A stretch of 64,000 nucleotides of DNA from Bradyrhizobium sp. AZCC 2262 (GTDB lineage Bacteria > Pseudomonadota > Alphaproteobacteria > Rhizobiales > Xanthobacteraceae). Positions within the stretch are counted from its first letter, which is position 1; the number at the start of each line of letters is the position of its first letter. The stretch is from contig NZ_JAZHRT010000001.1 in the NCBI RefSeq assembly GCF_036924535.1, forward strand, positions 1,364,001 to 1,428,000. Direction: 5' to 3'. The notes under the pieces are model-generated. The model had not been told where the DNA came from. It worked only from the letters and a program-made list of their open reading frames with translations, and ran no database searches. Position numbers and translations under genes: made by a program. Below, piece after piece: positions 44,578 to 52,889 of the stretch.

Positions 44578-45336
44578 TCAGTTTTTTGCTTCTGTTTCGG
44601 ATTTATAGGGTGGTCTTGGAATATTCTGGTGCGCGGCGCGCAGGGCCGCCGACCAGCGCGAGCGCAGGTCGTGGAAATAAGGCTCGCCCGCCTCGATGCG
44701 GTGGTTGAGGTCGGCCTCGCAGGCATCCGCACGCACGACCAGCACGTCGATCGGCAGGCCGACGCCGAGGTTGGACCGCATGGTCGAATCCATCGAGATC
44801 AGGCCGGTCTTCAGCGCTTCATACAGTTCGACATCGTAATGCATCGCGCGGTCGAGCACCGGCTTGCCGTATTTGTGCTCGCCGATCTGCAAGTAGGGCG
44901 TATCGGTGGTGCATTCGATGAAATTGCCGGCGGTGTAGACCATGAACAGCCGCATGCGCGAGCCCTTGATCTGCCCGCCGAACAGGAAAGAGACGTCGAA
45001 GGAGACGTCTTCGGAGCGCAGCGCCGGGCCTTCGGTGGCGTGGACCAGGCGGATCGCCCGCCCGATGCGCTGCGCCGCCTGGAACATGGTCGGCGCGTTC
45101 ATCAGCGTCTCGACCTCGCCGGTGGTGGGGTCTTCGATGCCCTCGGTCAATGTCGACAGCACGGACTGGCTGATCGCCAGATTGCCGGCGCTGGCAATCG
45201 CCATGATGCGCTCGCCGGGTTTGGAGAAAATATGCAGCTTGCGGAAGGTCGAGACGTTGTCGAGGCCGGCATTGGTGCGGGTATCCGCGATCATGACGAG
45301 ACCGTCCCGCACCAGAATTCCGCAACAATAGGTCAT
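44578..45336 (-). CDS. Anbu, proteasome-like peptidase
   Basis: Predicted 252-residue Ntn-hydrolase of the Anbu (ancestral beta subunit) family. It starts [20 protein letters not shown]; the Thr after Met is the presumed nucleophile. [19 protein letters not shown] and [20 protein letters not shown] are family-typical, as is DPYLQ-like [22 protein letters not shown] 45336 is chosen because the nucleophile must be near the N-terminus. Anbu usually neighbours transglutaminase, alpha-E and ATP-grasp genes; here these lie at 50913-54308, 5.6 kb away. Confidence 0.9.
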   Translation of the reverse strand: MTYCCGILVRDGLVMIADTRTNAGLDNVSTFRKLHIFSKPGERIMAIASAGNLAISQSVLSTLTEGIEDPTTGEVETLMNAPTMFQAAQRIGRAIRLVHATEGPALRSEDVSFDVSFLFGGQIKGSRMRLFMVYTAGNFIECTTDTPYLQIGEHKYGKPVLDRAMHYDVELYEALKTGLISMDSTMRSNLGVGLPIDVLVVRADACEADLNHRIEAGEPYFHDLRSRWSAALRAAHQNIPRPPYKSETEAKN

Positions 45337-45581
45337 TCCCGATCCCCGAACCGTCCTAATTCCGGCGGGCAACTAGTAGCCAATTTCAGGGTGTCATCCA
45401 ACCCCCATTCCCCGTGGCGCGTCATGCTCCCATTGGTTAAAAAGGGGCTCGCCCCGGGCGGATGGGGTCCAGCACCGAACTTGATTGGCGTATCGGCTGC
45501 GGCACCGGTTTTGACGGAGGCATTTGGTGCGATCGCCTGCTTCCCGGAAGACGTCATCGCGGTCCAATTGGGGCCGGATGG

Positions 45582-46006
45582 TCACGATTCCGGTGTTCGT
45601 CCTGCCGGCGCATCCACTAGAAATGCGTCGTCGACCGGTACGCCAAGTGCAGTGACGAGCCGGTTGGTCTCTGCAGCCATGCCGACGATGGCGATCATCT
45701 CGCGATATTCCGCCTCGGTCATGCCCTTGGCCCGTGCGCCGGCGGTGTGTGAATGAATGCAGTAGTTGCAGCCATGGGCAACTGAAACGGCGACGTAGAG
45801 CATTTCCTTGACCTTGGGTTCCAGCGCGCCCGGCGCCATCACCTCCTTGATGCTCTCCCAGGTCCGGCGAAGCGTTCGGGGATCATGGGCCAGCGCGCGC
45901 CAGAAGTTATTGACGAAACCGACTGCCGCGTCTTGCGAATGTCGTCGAAGACGGCGCGCGCCTCGCTTGAGAGTTCATCATCGGAAAGCAGCTTCACGGT
46001 CGCCAT
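45582..46006 (-). pseudogene. Carboxymuconolactone decarboxylase-family gene with frameshift
   Basis: Two minus-strand pieces form one protein. The 5' piece starts MATVKLLSDDELSSEARAVF (ATG 46006) and reads correctly to KTRQS. The 3' piece resumes as FVNNFWRALAHDP and runs through EPKVKEMLYVAVSVAHGCNY with the redox CNYC pair. Loss of one base near 45918-45919 (GAT to GT) shifts the frame. Restored, it would be about 141 residues of the AhpD/CMD family. Either a true pseudogene or a sequencing error. Confidence 0.8.
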
Positions 46007-46107
46007 GGCCGGTCTCGCGGATTTGTTGCGATGCGCCGCTATCATAGCACGGGATGGTGCCGGGTTGCTCCGATATGCGTGGTTCTTCCAGACGTCGGGC
46101 GGCTTCG

Positions 46108-47310
46108 TTAGGCCTCGTCAGCCGAACGTTGCAAGACCAGTTTGCCCACACTGGCGTACTGCCTTTGCTGCGCGATAGCGTGCTGGGCCGCGACGTGAAG
46201 GTCGCGCAAGCGCCGCTGCAGCGGAGAAGTCTCGTAGAGCGCGCTGCTTCCACCAAGCGCAAAACACGCGTCCGCTACGCCAACGCAGGTGGTTGCAATC
46301 CAGACTGCGGCTTGTGTTCCGTCAATGAGGAGGCCTTCGTCCTGCAGCGTTCCGGCCAGTGCGTGATCCCAATGACTCGCGGCCTGCACTTTGTGAAAGG
46401 CCTGCGCCGCCCTGACGCCGGCAGAAATCCGGCCGAGTTCGAACTGGAACGTCTCGGATTCCCGCATCGGCGTGGCCGCGTATAGCTGTTGCCTTCCGGT
46501 ATTGGCGAGCGCGACCAGTTCATCGATGGTGCCCACGGCCGCGCCCACCGAGAACGCGCCATGGAACAGCGGCAGAAGTTGCCGGAATGCTTGATACATC
46601 GGGCCCGGCACACAGGCCGCGCCATCCTCCAGATCGAAGAAGTTGGCTTCCGGAACGAATGCATCCCGCAGCGCAATGTGGTGGCTACCGGTTCCCTTCA
46701 GCCCGGCTGCATGCCAGGTGTCCTCGATTTCCCAGTCGTCCGCCGGTATCAAAAAGCCACGCATCATCGGCTTCCCGTGCGGGCCGGTGACCGGTTGGCC
46801 GTCCTTGGTGATCTTGCAGACTGCGCCCATCCAATCGGCGTGCTTGCAGCCGCTGGCGAACGGCCATCGGCCGTTGACCCGAAAGCCGTTGGCCGTCGGC
46901 TCTGCCGTTCCGGTCGGCTGGGAAGATCCGCAGACGGCCACGTCGGGTCCATTCTGATAAATGCGATCGTAGATTTCGCGTCGTGCCAAGGTTGCGAAAA
47001 GACTGCCAGCGCACGCCACCATCGAGGTCCAGCCGAGCGAGCCGTCTAGCCGGGCAAGAGCGGTGATGACCTCAAGCCCCTCTGGCAAAGTCAGCTCCAG
47101 CCCCTCATGACTCCTTGGCACAAAAAGACGAAACATGCCGATCGATCTCAGCCGATCCACCAGGTCGGACGGAATGCGGCGTGCCGCTTCGATCTCGGCC
47201 GCACGTGCGGTGATCTCTGACGCCAGTTCCCGGATGCCGGCAAGCAAATTCTCGTTTGTGGTGCGCGCTGTGAGGGACCGGGGGTGACGAAGCGGGCTTT
47301 GAAGGCGCAT
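46108..47310 (-). CDS. Acyl-CoA dehydrogenase-like flavoprotein (possible group D monooxygenase)
   Basis: Predicted 400-residue flavin enzyme. The acyl-CoA-dehydrogenase fold is seen in RIPSDLVDRLRSIGMFRLFV, LARLDGSLGWTSMVACAGSL, VNGRWPFASGCKHADWMGAV and HAAGLKGTGSHHIALRDAFV. The FASGC / HAAGLKGTGS pattern is that of HpaH/DszC/HsaA-type FMN/FAD oxygenases rather than beta-oxidation enzymes. Substrate unknown, probably aromatic. No reductase partner is adjacent. Confidence 0.83.
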   Translation of the reverse strand: MRLQSPLRHPRSLTARTTNENLLAGIRELASEITARAAEIEAARRIPSDLVDRLRSIGMFRLFVPRSHEGLELTLPEGLEVITALARLDGSLGWTSMVACAGSLFATLARREIYDRIYQNGPDVAVCGSSQPTGTAEPTANGFRVNGRWPFASGCKHADWMGAVCKITKDGQPVTGPHGKPMMRGFLIPADDWEIEDTWHAAGLKGTGSHHIALRDAFVPEANFFDLEDGAACVPGPMYQAFRQLLPLFHGAFSVGAAVGTIDELVALANTGRQQLYAATPMRESETFQFELGRISAGVRAAQAFHKVQAASHWDHALAGTLQDEGLLIDGTQAAVWIATTCVGVADACFALGGSSALYETSPLQRRLRDLHVAAQHAIAQQRQYASVGKLVLQRSADEA

Positions 47311-47509
47311 CTGTTTCGAACCTCTCGTGAAAAAAACGTCGCAAGGGAGGTTGCAGAAGGCGCGCTACGGGACGGTTTCAGCGAGCCTGATGCCTGACTA
47401 CAGCTGTAACGAGGTTGTCGTGATTACGGCAAAGTGACGGACCCGGCTCGCTTTCATCATGGGTGCGAATAGTCGTCCTGCCTCCATGAGGCGGTGCGGC
47501 CGGCAGGTC

Positions 47510-48322
47510 CTAGGTCCACGCCATGATAACCTGCGCCTGGATCTTGGCCGCAACCTCGCCGCTGCCATGCTTGCGCGCGATGGCGGAGGCGGCGTGTTCG
47601 GTGGCGGCCTCGAGTTTGTCGGCGCCCCGGGACTCGATCTCGTTGCGCAGCGGTGTGCCCTGGCAATAGGCGACCGCCACCTGATGGGGCGAGGGCGCGC
47701 GGCTCTCCTCTGCTTTGGTTTCGATCGTGACGTTCGAGAACCCTGCCTTGGCCAGATCGCTGCGGATCAGCGCGGTGTCATGATAGCCATGCGGTGTGCG
47801 GGCCATGAAGCGCGGAGGATCGTCCGGGAAGAATTCCGCAAGCGCGTTCGTCACGTCGTCCGCGAACACGTTTTCCTCGATGCGGTCCCATGCGTTGAAC
47901 AGGAAAGTTCCTCCCGGTTTGAGCACGCGCCGGGCCTCGCGATAGGCGGACGGCCGATCGGGAAAGAACATCACGCCGAACTGGCAGCAAACCAGATCGA
48001 AAGCGGCATCCTCGAATGGCAGCGCCTGCGCGTCGGCCTGGCGCCAGGTGAGGCGGTCATCTTGTTCTTGCCGCGTGGCGGCATAATCGAGCATCGGCTG
48101 GTTGAGGTCGGTCACGACATAGCGCGCATCGGGTGAAAGCATCGGCGCCAGCGCACGCGTCACAACGCCGCTGCCCGCCGCCATTTCCAGCACGGCTTTG
48201 GGCGAAAGTGCGGCAGCCCTTTGCGCCATATCCCGGGCGTAGCTCTCGAAGATCAGGGGGACCATATAGCGGTCATAGTTTTCCGGAATCGAGCCCGCAA
48301 AAATCTTGTCGCCTGCTGACAT
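47510..48322 (-). CDS. Class I SAM-dependent methyltransferase
   Basis: Predicted 270-residue methyltransferase of the UbiE/Methyltransf_11 type. Motif I reads VLEMAAGSGVVTRALAPML, motif II YVVTDLNQPMLDYA, and FDLVCCQFGVMFFPDRPSAY plus RRVLKPGGTFLFNAWD complete the set. Acceptor unknown. Divergent from the binding-protein gene that follows. Confidence 0.88.
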   Translation of the reverse strand: MSAGDKIFAGSIPENYDRYMVPLIFESYARDMAQRAAALSPKAVLEMAAGSGVVTRALAPMLSPDARYVVTDLNQPMLDYAATRQEQDDRLTWRQADAQALPFEDAAFDLVCCQFGVMFFPDRPSAYREARRVLKPGGTFLFNAWDRIEENVFADDVTNALAEFFPDDPPRFMARTPHGYHDTALIRSDLAKAGFSNVTIETKAEESRAPSPHQVAVAYCQGTPLRNEIESRGADKLEAATEHAASAIARKHGSGEVAAKIQAQVIMAWT

Positions 48323-48391
48323 GGCCTGTCCCCTGCGTTACGGTTCGGCCTCGCGCCGTTCCACAGAAAAAGAAAATACAGGGGAGGCTGA

Positions 48392-50005
48392 ATGCGCACC
48401 AGCAATTTGCCGGGCAGGTTACACGCCACGTTCATGATGCTCTTTTGCATCGCACTGGTTGCCGCAAGCCCCGCCGCAGCGCAGAAAAAAGGCGGCACGC
48501 TCAGGCTCTATCACAACGACAATCCGCCCTCGACCTCGCTGCACGAGGAAGCGACGATCGCCTCGGTGACGCCATTTGCCGCGATTTTCAATAATCTCGT
48601 GGTGTTCGATCCCGCAAAAGTCCACGAAAGCATCGATACCGTCATTCCCGATCTGGCCGAAAGCTGGTCGTGGGATTCCACCAACACCAAGCTGACCTTC
48701 AAGCTTCGGCAGGGTGTGAAATGGCACGACGGCCAGCCGTTCACGGCCAAGGACGTGCAGTGCACCTGGCGCATGCTGATCGGCAAGACCGAGACCCAGG
48801 ACTTCAAGCGCAATCCGCGAAAAGTCTGGTACACGAAGCTGCAGGACGTCAGCGTCAACGGCGATTACGAGGCGACGTTCGAGCTGAGCGAGCCGCAGCC
48901 GAGCCTGCCGGTGCTGCTGGCGAGCGCATTTTCCCCGGTCTATCCCTGCCATGTGTCGCAACAGGTGATGCGCACCAAGCCGGTTGGCACCGGGCCGTTC
49001 AAATTCGTCGAATTCAAGCGCGGCGAGTCGGTTCGTCTGGTGCGCAATCCCGATTACTGGAAGAAGGATCGTCCGTATCTCGACGAGATCACGTTCCGGA
49101 TGATCGACAGCCGCGCCACGCGCATGCTGGCGTTCGCCACCGGCGACTATGACATCACCTTTCCCTCCGACGTCAGCATTCCCTTGATGAAGGACATCAA
49201 GGCACGCGCGCCGAACGCGATCTGCGAGATGACGGCCACGGGAGTTCAGATCAATCTGATGGTCAATCGCGTCAACCCGCCGTTCGACAATCCGGATATC
49301 CGAAAGGCCATGTCGCTGGCGCTTGATCGCAAGCCCTTCAACACGATCCTGATGGAGGGGTTGGCGCGGATGGGCGGGGCCATGCTGGCGAAACCCGATG
49401 GTGAGTGGGGCATGCCGCCTGAAATGGTGTCATCGCTGACCGGCTACGGCCCGAATACCGAAAAGAACATCGCCGAGGCGCAGGCGATCATGCAGAAGCT
49501 CGGCTACAGCGACGCAAAACCGCTGCAGATCAAGATCCAGACCCGCAACCTGCCGACCTATCGCGATCCCGCCGTGATCCTGACCGATCAGCTCAAGAAG
49601 ATCTACATCACGAGCGAGCTCGACATACTCGACACGCCGCGCTGGTACGCGCGGCTGGCAAAGAAGGACTACACGATCGGGTTGAACTTGACCGGCGTCA
49701 GCGTCGACGATCCCGACGGCAACATCGTCGAGAACTATTCCTGCAAGTCGGAGCGCAACTACACGCAGTATTGCAACGCCGACGTCGACAGGCTGCTGGC
49801 CGCGCAATCGAGCGAACTCGACAGGGAGAAGCGCAGGAAAATGGTCTGGGACGTCGAGCAGCTGCTGGTCGAGGACGCCGCGCGGCCGATCATTCTGCAC
49901 TCATCGGCCGCCAATTGCTGGCAGCCTTACGTGAAGAATTTTCGGCCGCACGACAACAGCCAGTACAATAATCTCAGGTTCGAGGACGTATGGCTGGATA
50001 AGTGA
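48392..50005 (+). CDS. Peptide/nickel-type ABC substrate-binding protein (SBP_bac_5)
   Basis: Predicted 537-residue periplasmic binding protein. Signal peptide FMMLFCIALVAASPAAAQ, then KKGGTLRLYHNDNPPSTSLH, LTFKLRQGVKWHDGQPFTAK, and KPVGTGPFKFVEFKRGESVR, all typical of the DppA/OppA family. GGGGAGG precedes ATG 48392. No cognate permease or ATPase genes adjoin, so its partners must be elsewhere. Ligand not predictable. Confidence 0.92.
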   Translation: MRTSNLPGRLHATFMMLFCIALVAASPAAAQKKGGTLRLYHNDNPPSTSLHEEATIASVTPFAAIFNNLVVFDPAKVHESIDTVIPDLAESWSWDSTNTKLTFKLRQGVKWHDGQPFTAKDVQCTWRMLIGKTETQDFKRNPRKVWYTKLQDVSVNGDYEATFELSEPQPSLPVLLASAFSPVYPCHVSQQVMRTKPVGTGPFKFVEFKRGESVRLVRNPDYWKKDRPYLDEITFRMIDSRATRMLAFATGDYDITFPSDVSIPLMKDIKARAPNAICEMTATGVQINLMVNRVNPPFDNPDIRKAMSLALDRKPFNTILMEGLARMGGAMLAKPDGEWGMPPEMVSSLTGYGPNTEKNIAEAQAIMQKLGYSDAKPLQIKIQTRNLPTYRDPAVILTDQLKKIYITSELDILDTPRWYARLAKKDYTIGLNLTGVSVDDPDGNIVENYSCKSERNYTQYCNADVDRLLAAQSSELDREKRRKMVWDVEQLLVEDAARPIILHSSAANCWQPYVKNFRPHDNSQYNNLRFEDVWLDK

Positions 50006-50185
50006 TCAGGCGGCGCGGCTGGTCTTCCAGCCGAGGACGCCCAGCGGAATTGCCAGCGCCACCCATGACAGCGCGTCCCAGCCATCGTCTCCGAACAGCG
50101 CCGAGGCCAGCCCAACGACGGTGAGCACCCCGAGCCAGAGCGGCCAGCGAAAGATGTCTTCCGCGGTCTGGCGCAGGCGGTTCAC
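50006..50185 (-). CDS. Small membrane protein next to the PepSY remnant, 59 residues
   Basis: A GTG-start frame encodes 59 residues with two hydrophobic segments (LWLGVLTVVGLASALFG and ALSWVALAIPLGVLGW). The GTG overlaps the stop of the upstream PepSY-like fragment (GTGA), an arrangement usual for PepSY_TM/small-protein pairs linked to iron uptake. Whether it is still expressed after loss of its partner is unclear. Confidence 0.55.
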   Translation of the reverse strand: MNRLRQTAEDIFRWPLWLGVLTVVGLASALFGDDGWDALSWVALAIPLGVLGWKTSRAA

Positions 50186-50500
50186 GAGCCGACCCCGGAT
50201 GCGGCGGCGACAGCCGGCCGCTCCGCGGCGTGCGTAGCGACGCGGGGAGATTTGCGCTTGCCGAGCCAGAGATAAAGGCCGCTCGCGAGCACGACGATGG
50301 CGGCGAGATCGAGCAGCGCCCAGATGATCTTCAGCGGCAGGCCGCCGTAATCTCCGAAATGCAGCGGGCGCGACACCTGCAATGCCGTAGATACCACGGC
50401 AGGCCGCGGGCGGTGACGAGCTGCCCGGTTTCGGCATCGAGCATCGCGGGCGTGAACCGATGCGTTGCGCCGCACCTGAACCGGACGTTGCGCGCGTTGC
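50182..50500 (-). pseudogene. PepSY-TM protein remnant (truncated and frameshifted)
   Basis: Only the C-terminal part of a PepSY-associated membrane protein remains. One frame gives PAMLDAETGQLVTARGLPWY. After a one-base loss near 50385-50395 the next frame gives ALQVSRPLHFGDYGGLPLKI and IWALLDLAAIVVLASGLYLW. A normal protein has about 350-400 residues; the N-terminal two thirds are missing. The left boundary of homology is approximate. Confidence 0.75.
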
Positions 50501-50777
50501 GTCTCTCGAAGTTCGAAAGCTGGAACAATTCTTAGAAGATTTCGAATGTCGTCGTTAACTGATCGACAACGCTTTTGAATCCGTTCGCGCACGCGACACA
50601 CGTGACAAGATCGCTTGTTATAAGTCGCGCCAAATATGCTGCGCACTGTGATTAAACAAACACATGGATTGCTACGATCGCGAGTATCGCGAGGTACGCT
50701 TCAACTGTCTGGTTGGGAGACTGGTCGGCAAAATATCGCGGGCGAGACGAATCGCGTTCGCGCGAAACAGCGGCTAT

Positions 50778-50892
50778 CCCGTCATTGCGAGCGAAGTGAA
50801 GCGATCCGTGACGCCGCGCGACTGAAGATGGATTGCTTCGTGGCGACGCTCCCTTGCGCAAACGCTTCGCGTTTGTCGCAGGCAATGACGGG
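50778..50892. repeat. Intergenic palindromic repeat (family R1, second copy)
   Basis: CCCGTCATTGC (50778-50788) and GCAATGACGGG (50882-50892) bound an element that also contains GAAGCGATCC / GGATTGCTTC arms and an inner GCGCAAACGCTTCGCGTTTG palindrome. It lies just downstream of the transglutaminase gene. Confidence 0.75.
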
Positions 50893-50912
50893 GATAGGCC
50901 TATGAATGAATG

Positions 50913-51755
50913 CTACGACTGCGACTGGCTTTGCCACTGGCCGGGGCGCCCGGCCTGTTCGACCTTGACCGCCACCGTCAATGTTTCCGCGCCGCCGCCA
51001 TAGCGGGTGCCGCGCACCGGCGCCGCGCCGAGATAATCGAGTCCGATGGCGACACGGGCGTGGGTATCGGTAGTGCAGATGCCGTTGGCGGCGTCGAAGC
51101 CGACCCAGCCGAGGTCAGGCACGTAGGCTTCCGCCCAGGCGTGGCCGGCTTGCTGGTGAGTGGTGCCGTCGGAGCGCAGGAAGTGCCCGGAGACGAAGCG
51201 CGCCGGCACGCCGCCGGAGCGGGCGCAGGCGATGAAGATATGCGCATAGTCCTGGCAGACGCCGCGCCTGAGCGCAAAAGCTTCCGCCGCTGATGTCCCT
51301 GAATTGGTGGGGTCCTCGTCGAACGTCATGTGCTCGTTGATCTGCACCATCAGCGCGTGCAGGAAGCCGAGCACGTCGCCGTCGGATTCCGAGCGCATCT
51401 CGCGGACAAATGTCGCCATCGCCGGGTTGACTTCGGTCAGCGCCGTCTGGCGCAGGAACAGGCTTGGCGGGAACCGCTCGTCGGTGCCGCGCAGCACGCC
51501 GCCGGTATCGTGGGTCTCGATCAGGCCCTCGACATGGATGGTGAGGTCGGCGATCGGGCCGTGTGTCAGCACATGCGTGACGTTGCCGAATGCGTCCTGA
51601 TGCATGTCGAGCCGGGAGTCTGTGGAGACGTCGATCTGCCATTCGGCGACATATTGCCCGTCATGGCTGCCTGGCGTCATGCGCAGGATCTGGATCACGC
51701 CCGAGGCCGGGGGCTCGTAGCGATAGTTGGTGGAATGGGCAATTCGCAGGCGCAT
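50913..51755 (-). CDS. Transglutaminase-like protein of the Anbu/ATP-grasp system
   Basis: Predicted 280 residues. An N-terminal bacterial-transglutaminase beta region (MRLRIAHSTNYRYEPPASGV) precedes the papain-like core. The catalytic Cys lies in RRGVCQDYAHIFIACARSGG, the His in QAGHAWAEAYVPDLGWVGFD, and the Asp in the following DAANG. This protein type co-occurs with alpha-E and circularly permuted ATP-grasp proteins, and often Anbu, in a proposed amide-bond forming and breaking system. Third gene of the minus-strand unit 54308 to 50913. Confidence 0.9.
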   Translation of the reverse strand: MRLRIAHSTNYRYEPPASGVIQILRMTPGSHDGQYVAEWQIDVSTDSRLDMHQDAFGNVTHVLTHGPIADLTIHVEGLIETHDTGGVLRGTDERFPPSLFLRQTALTEVNPAMATFVREMRSESDGDVLGFLHALMVQINEHMTFDEDPTNSGTSAAEAFALRRGVCQDYAHIFIACARSGGVPARFVSGHFLRSDGTTHQQAGHAWAEAYVPDLGWVGFDAANGICTTDTHARVAIGLDYLGAAPVRGTRYGGGAETLTVAVKVEQAGRPGQWQSQSQS

Positions 51756-51782
51756 GGCGGAACCAAGATTGAAGTTGTGATC

Positions 51783-51902
51783 GTCATGCCCGGGCTAAAG
51801 CGCAAAGCGCGTCTTTGCGCAAGATGTCCCGGGCATCACGTCTTTCTTCACTCAGTGGGCATAGCAAGACGTGGATGGCCGAGACAAGCCCGGCCATGAC
51901 GG
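51783..51902. repeat. Intergenic palindromic repeat (family R4)
   Basis: Begins GTCATGCCCGGG and ends GCCCGGCCATGACGG, with an inner AAGCGC..GCGCAAGATGTCCCGGGCAT motif. A near copy is at 62685-62797. It lies between the transglutaminase and alpha-E genes. Confidence 0.8.
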
Positions 51903-51928
51903 TGTTTTGTGGGCGCATCCAAAAGTCT

Positions 51929-52873
51929 CTAAATCAAATACTGCCTGGTGATGATCTCACCGAGCCGCGCGTTATCCGAAATGAATTCCTGGATGAATTC
52001 ATGGACGCCATGCTGGAAGATATCGTCCATATGGCTGTGTTCAAGCCGGTTGCGGACGCCGCGGGCGTGGCGCTGGGAGGCGCCCTGGCGGCCATAGGCG
52101 ACGCCGATCTGGTCGAGATTGCGCACGAGGTTGCTGTAGCAGCTCGCGAGCGACCGCGGCAACGTGTCGTTCAGGATCAGGAGGTCCGCGATCAGCCACG
52201 GTTTCAACGTCTCGCGGTAGACCCAGTGATAGGCGGTCAGCGCCGAAACCGAGCGCAGGATCGAGGTCCACTGATAGTAGTCCAGCGGGCCGCCGACATG
52301 TTCCTCCTCCGGCAGCAGCACGTGATACTTCACGTCGAGAATGCGCGCGGTGTTGTCGGCGCGCTCCAGATGTAGCCCCAGCCGGGAGAACCAGTAGGCG
52401 TCGTTGCGCAGCATGGTGCGGTAGGCCGAGCCGTCGAACCGCAGCGAGGTCTCCTGCACGAAGCGCAGAAACCGCGCCAGTTCCTCGCGGCTCGACGTGC
52501 CCTTGCCCCAGATCTCCTGCAACTCGATCCAGGCCGAATTGATGGTGTCCCACATCTCCGATGTCAGCGCTGTTCGCACCGAGCGCGAATTGAGCCGCGC
52601 CGCCTCGATGCAGTTCTTGATCGAGGAGGGATTGGACGGCGAGAACGCCAGGTACTCGACCACATTCTGCTCGTTGGCTTCCTGATAGGCCTCGTAGAAA
52701 CTTGCGCTGACGCCGGCGGTCAGAAGCGCCGATTCCCACTCATTGGTCTTGCCGATATAGGCGGCGGGAAGCGCGGTGACGCGCAAGGTCGCGTCGATGG
52801 TGCGCGCGATATATTCCGCACGCTCGACATAGCGGGCCAGCCAGTACAGGTTTTCGGCGGTGCGCGACAGCAT
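51929..52873 (-). CDS. Alpha-E domain protein
   Basis: Predicted 314-residue all-helical protein of the alpha-E family. It opens MLSRTAENLYWLARYVERAE, the family hallmark, with later RFVQETSLRFDGSAYRTMLR, FSRLGLHLERADNTARILD and LDYYQWTSILRSVSALTAYH. Biochemical role unproven. It is encoded with circularly permuted ATP-grasp and transglutaminase proteins and probably forms part of the same modification system. It starts 16 bases after the ATP-grasp stop. Confidence 0.92.
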   Translation of the reverse strand: MLSRTAENLYWLARYVERAEYIARTIDATLRVTALPAAYIGKTNEWESALLTAGVSASFYEAYQEANEQNVVEYLAFSPSNPSSIKNCIEAARLNSRSVRTALTSEMWDTINSAWIELQEIWGKGTSSREELARFLRFVQETSLRFDGSAYRTMLRNDAYWFSRLGLHLERADNTARILDVKYHVLLPEEEHVGGPLDYYQWTSILRSVSALTAYHWVYRETLKPWLIADLLILNDTLPRSLASCYSNLVRNLDQIGVAYGRQGASQRHARGVRNRLEHSHMDDIFQHGVHEFIQEFISDNARLGEIITRQYLI

Positions 52874-52889
52874 ACGAAAATTTCGCTCT

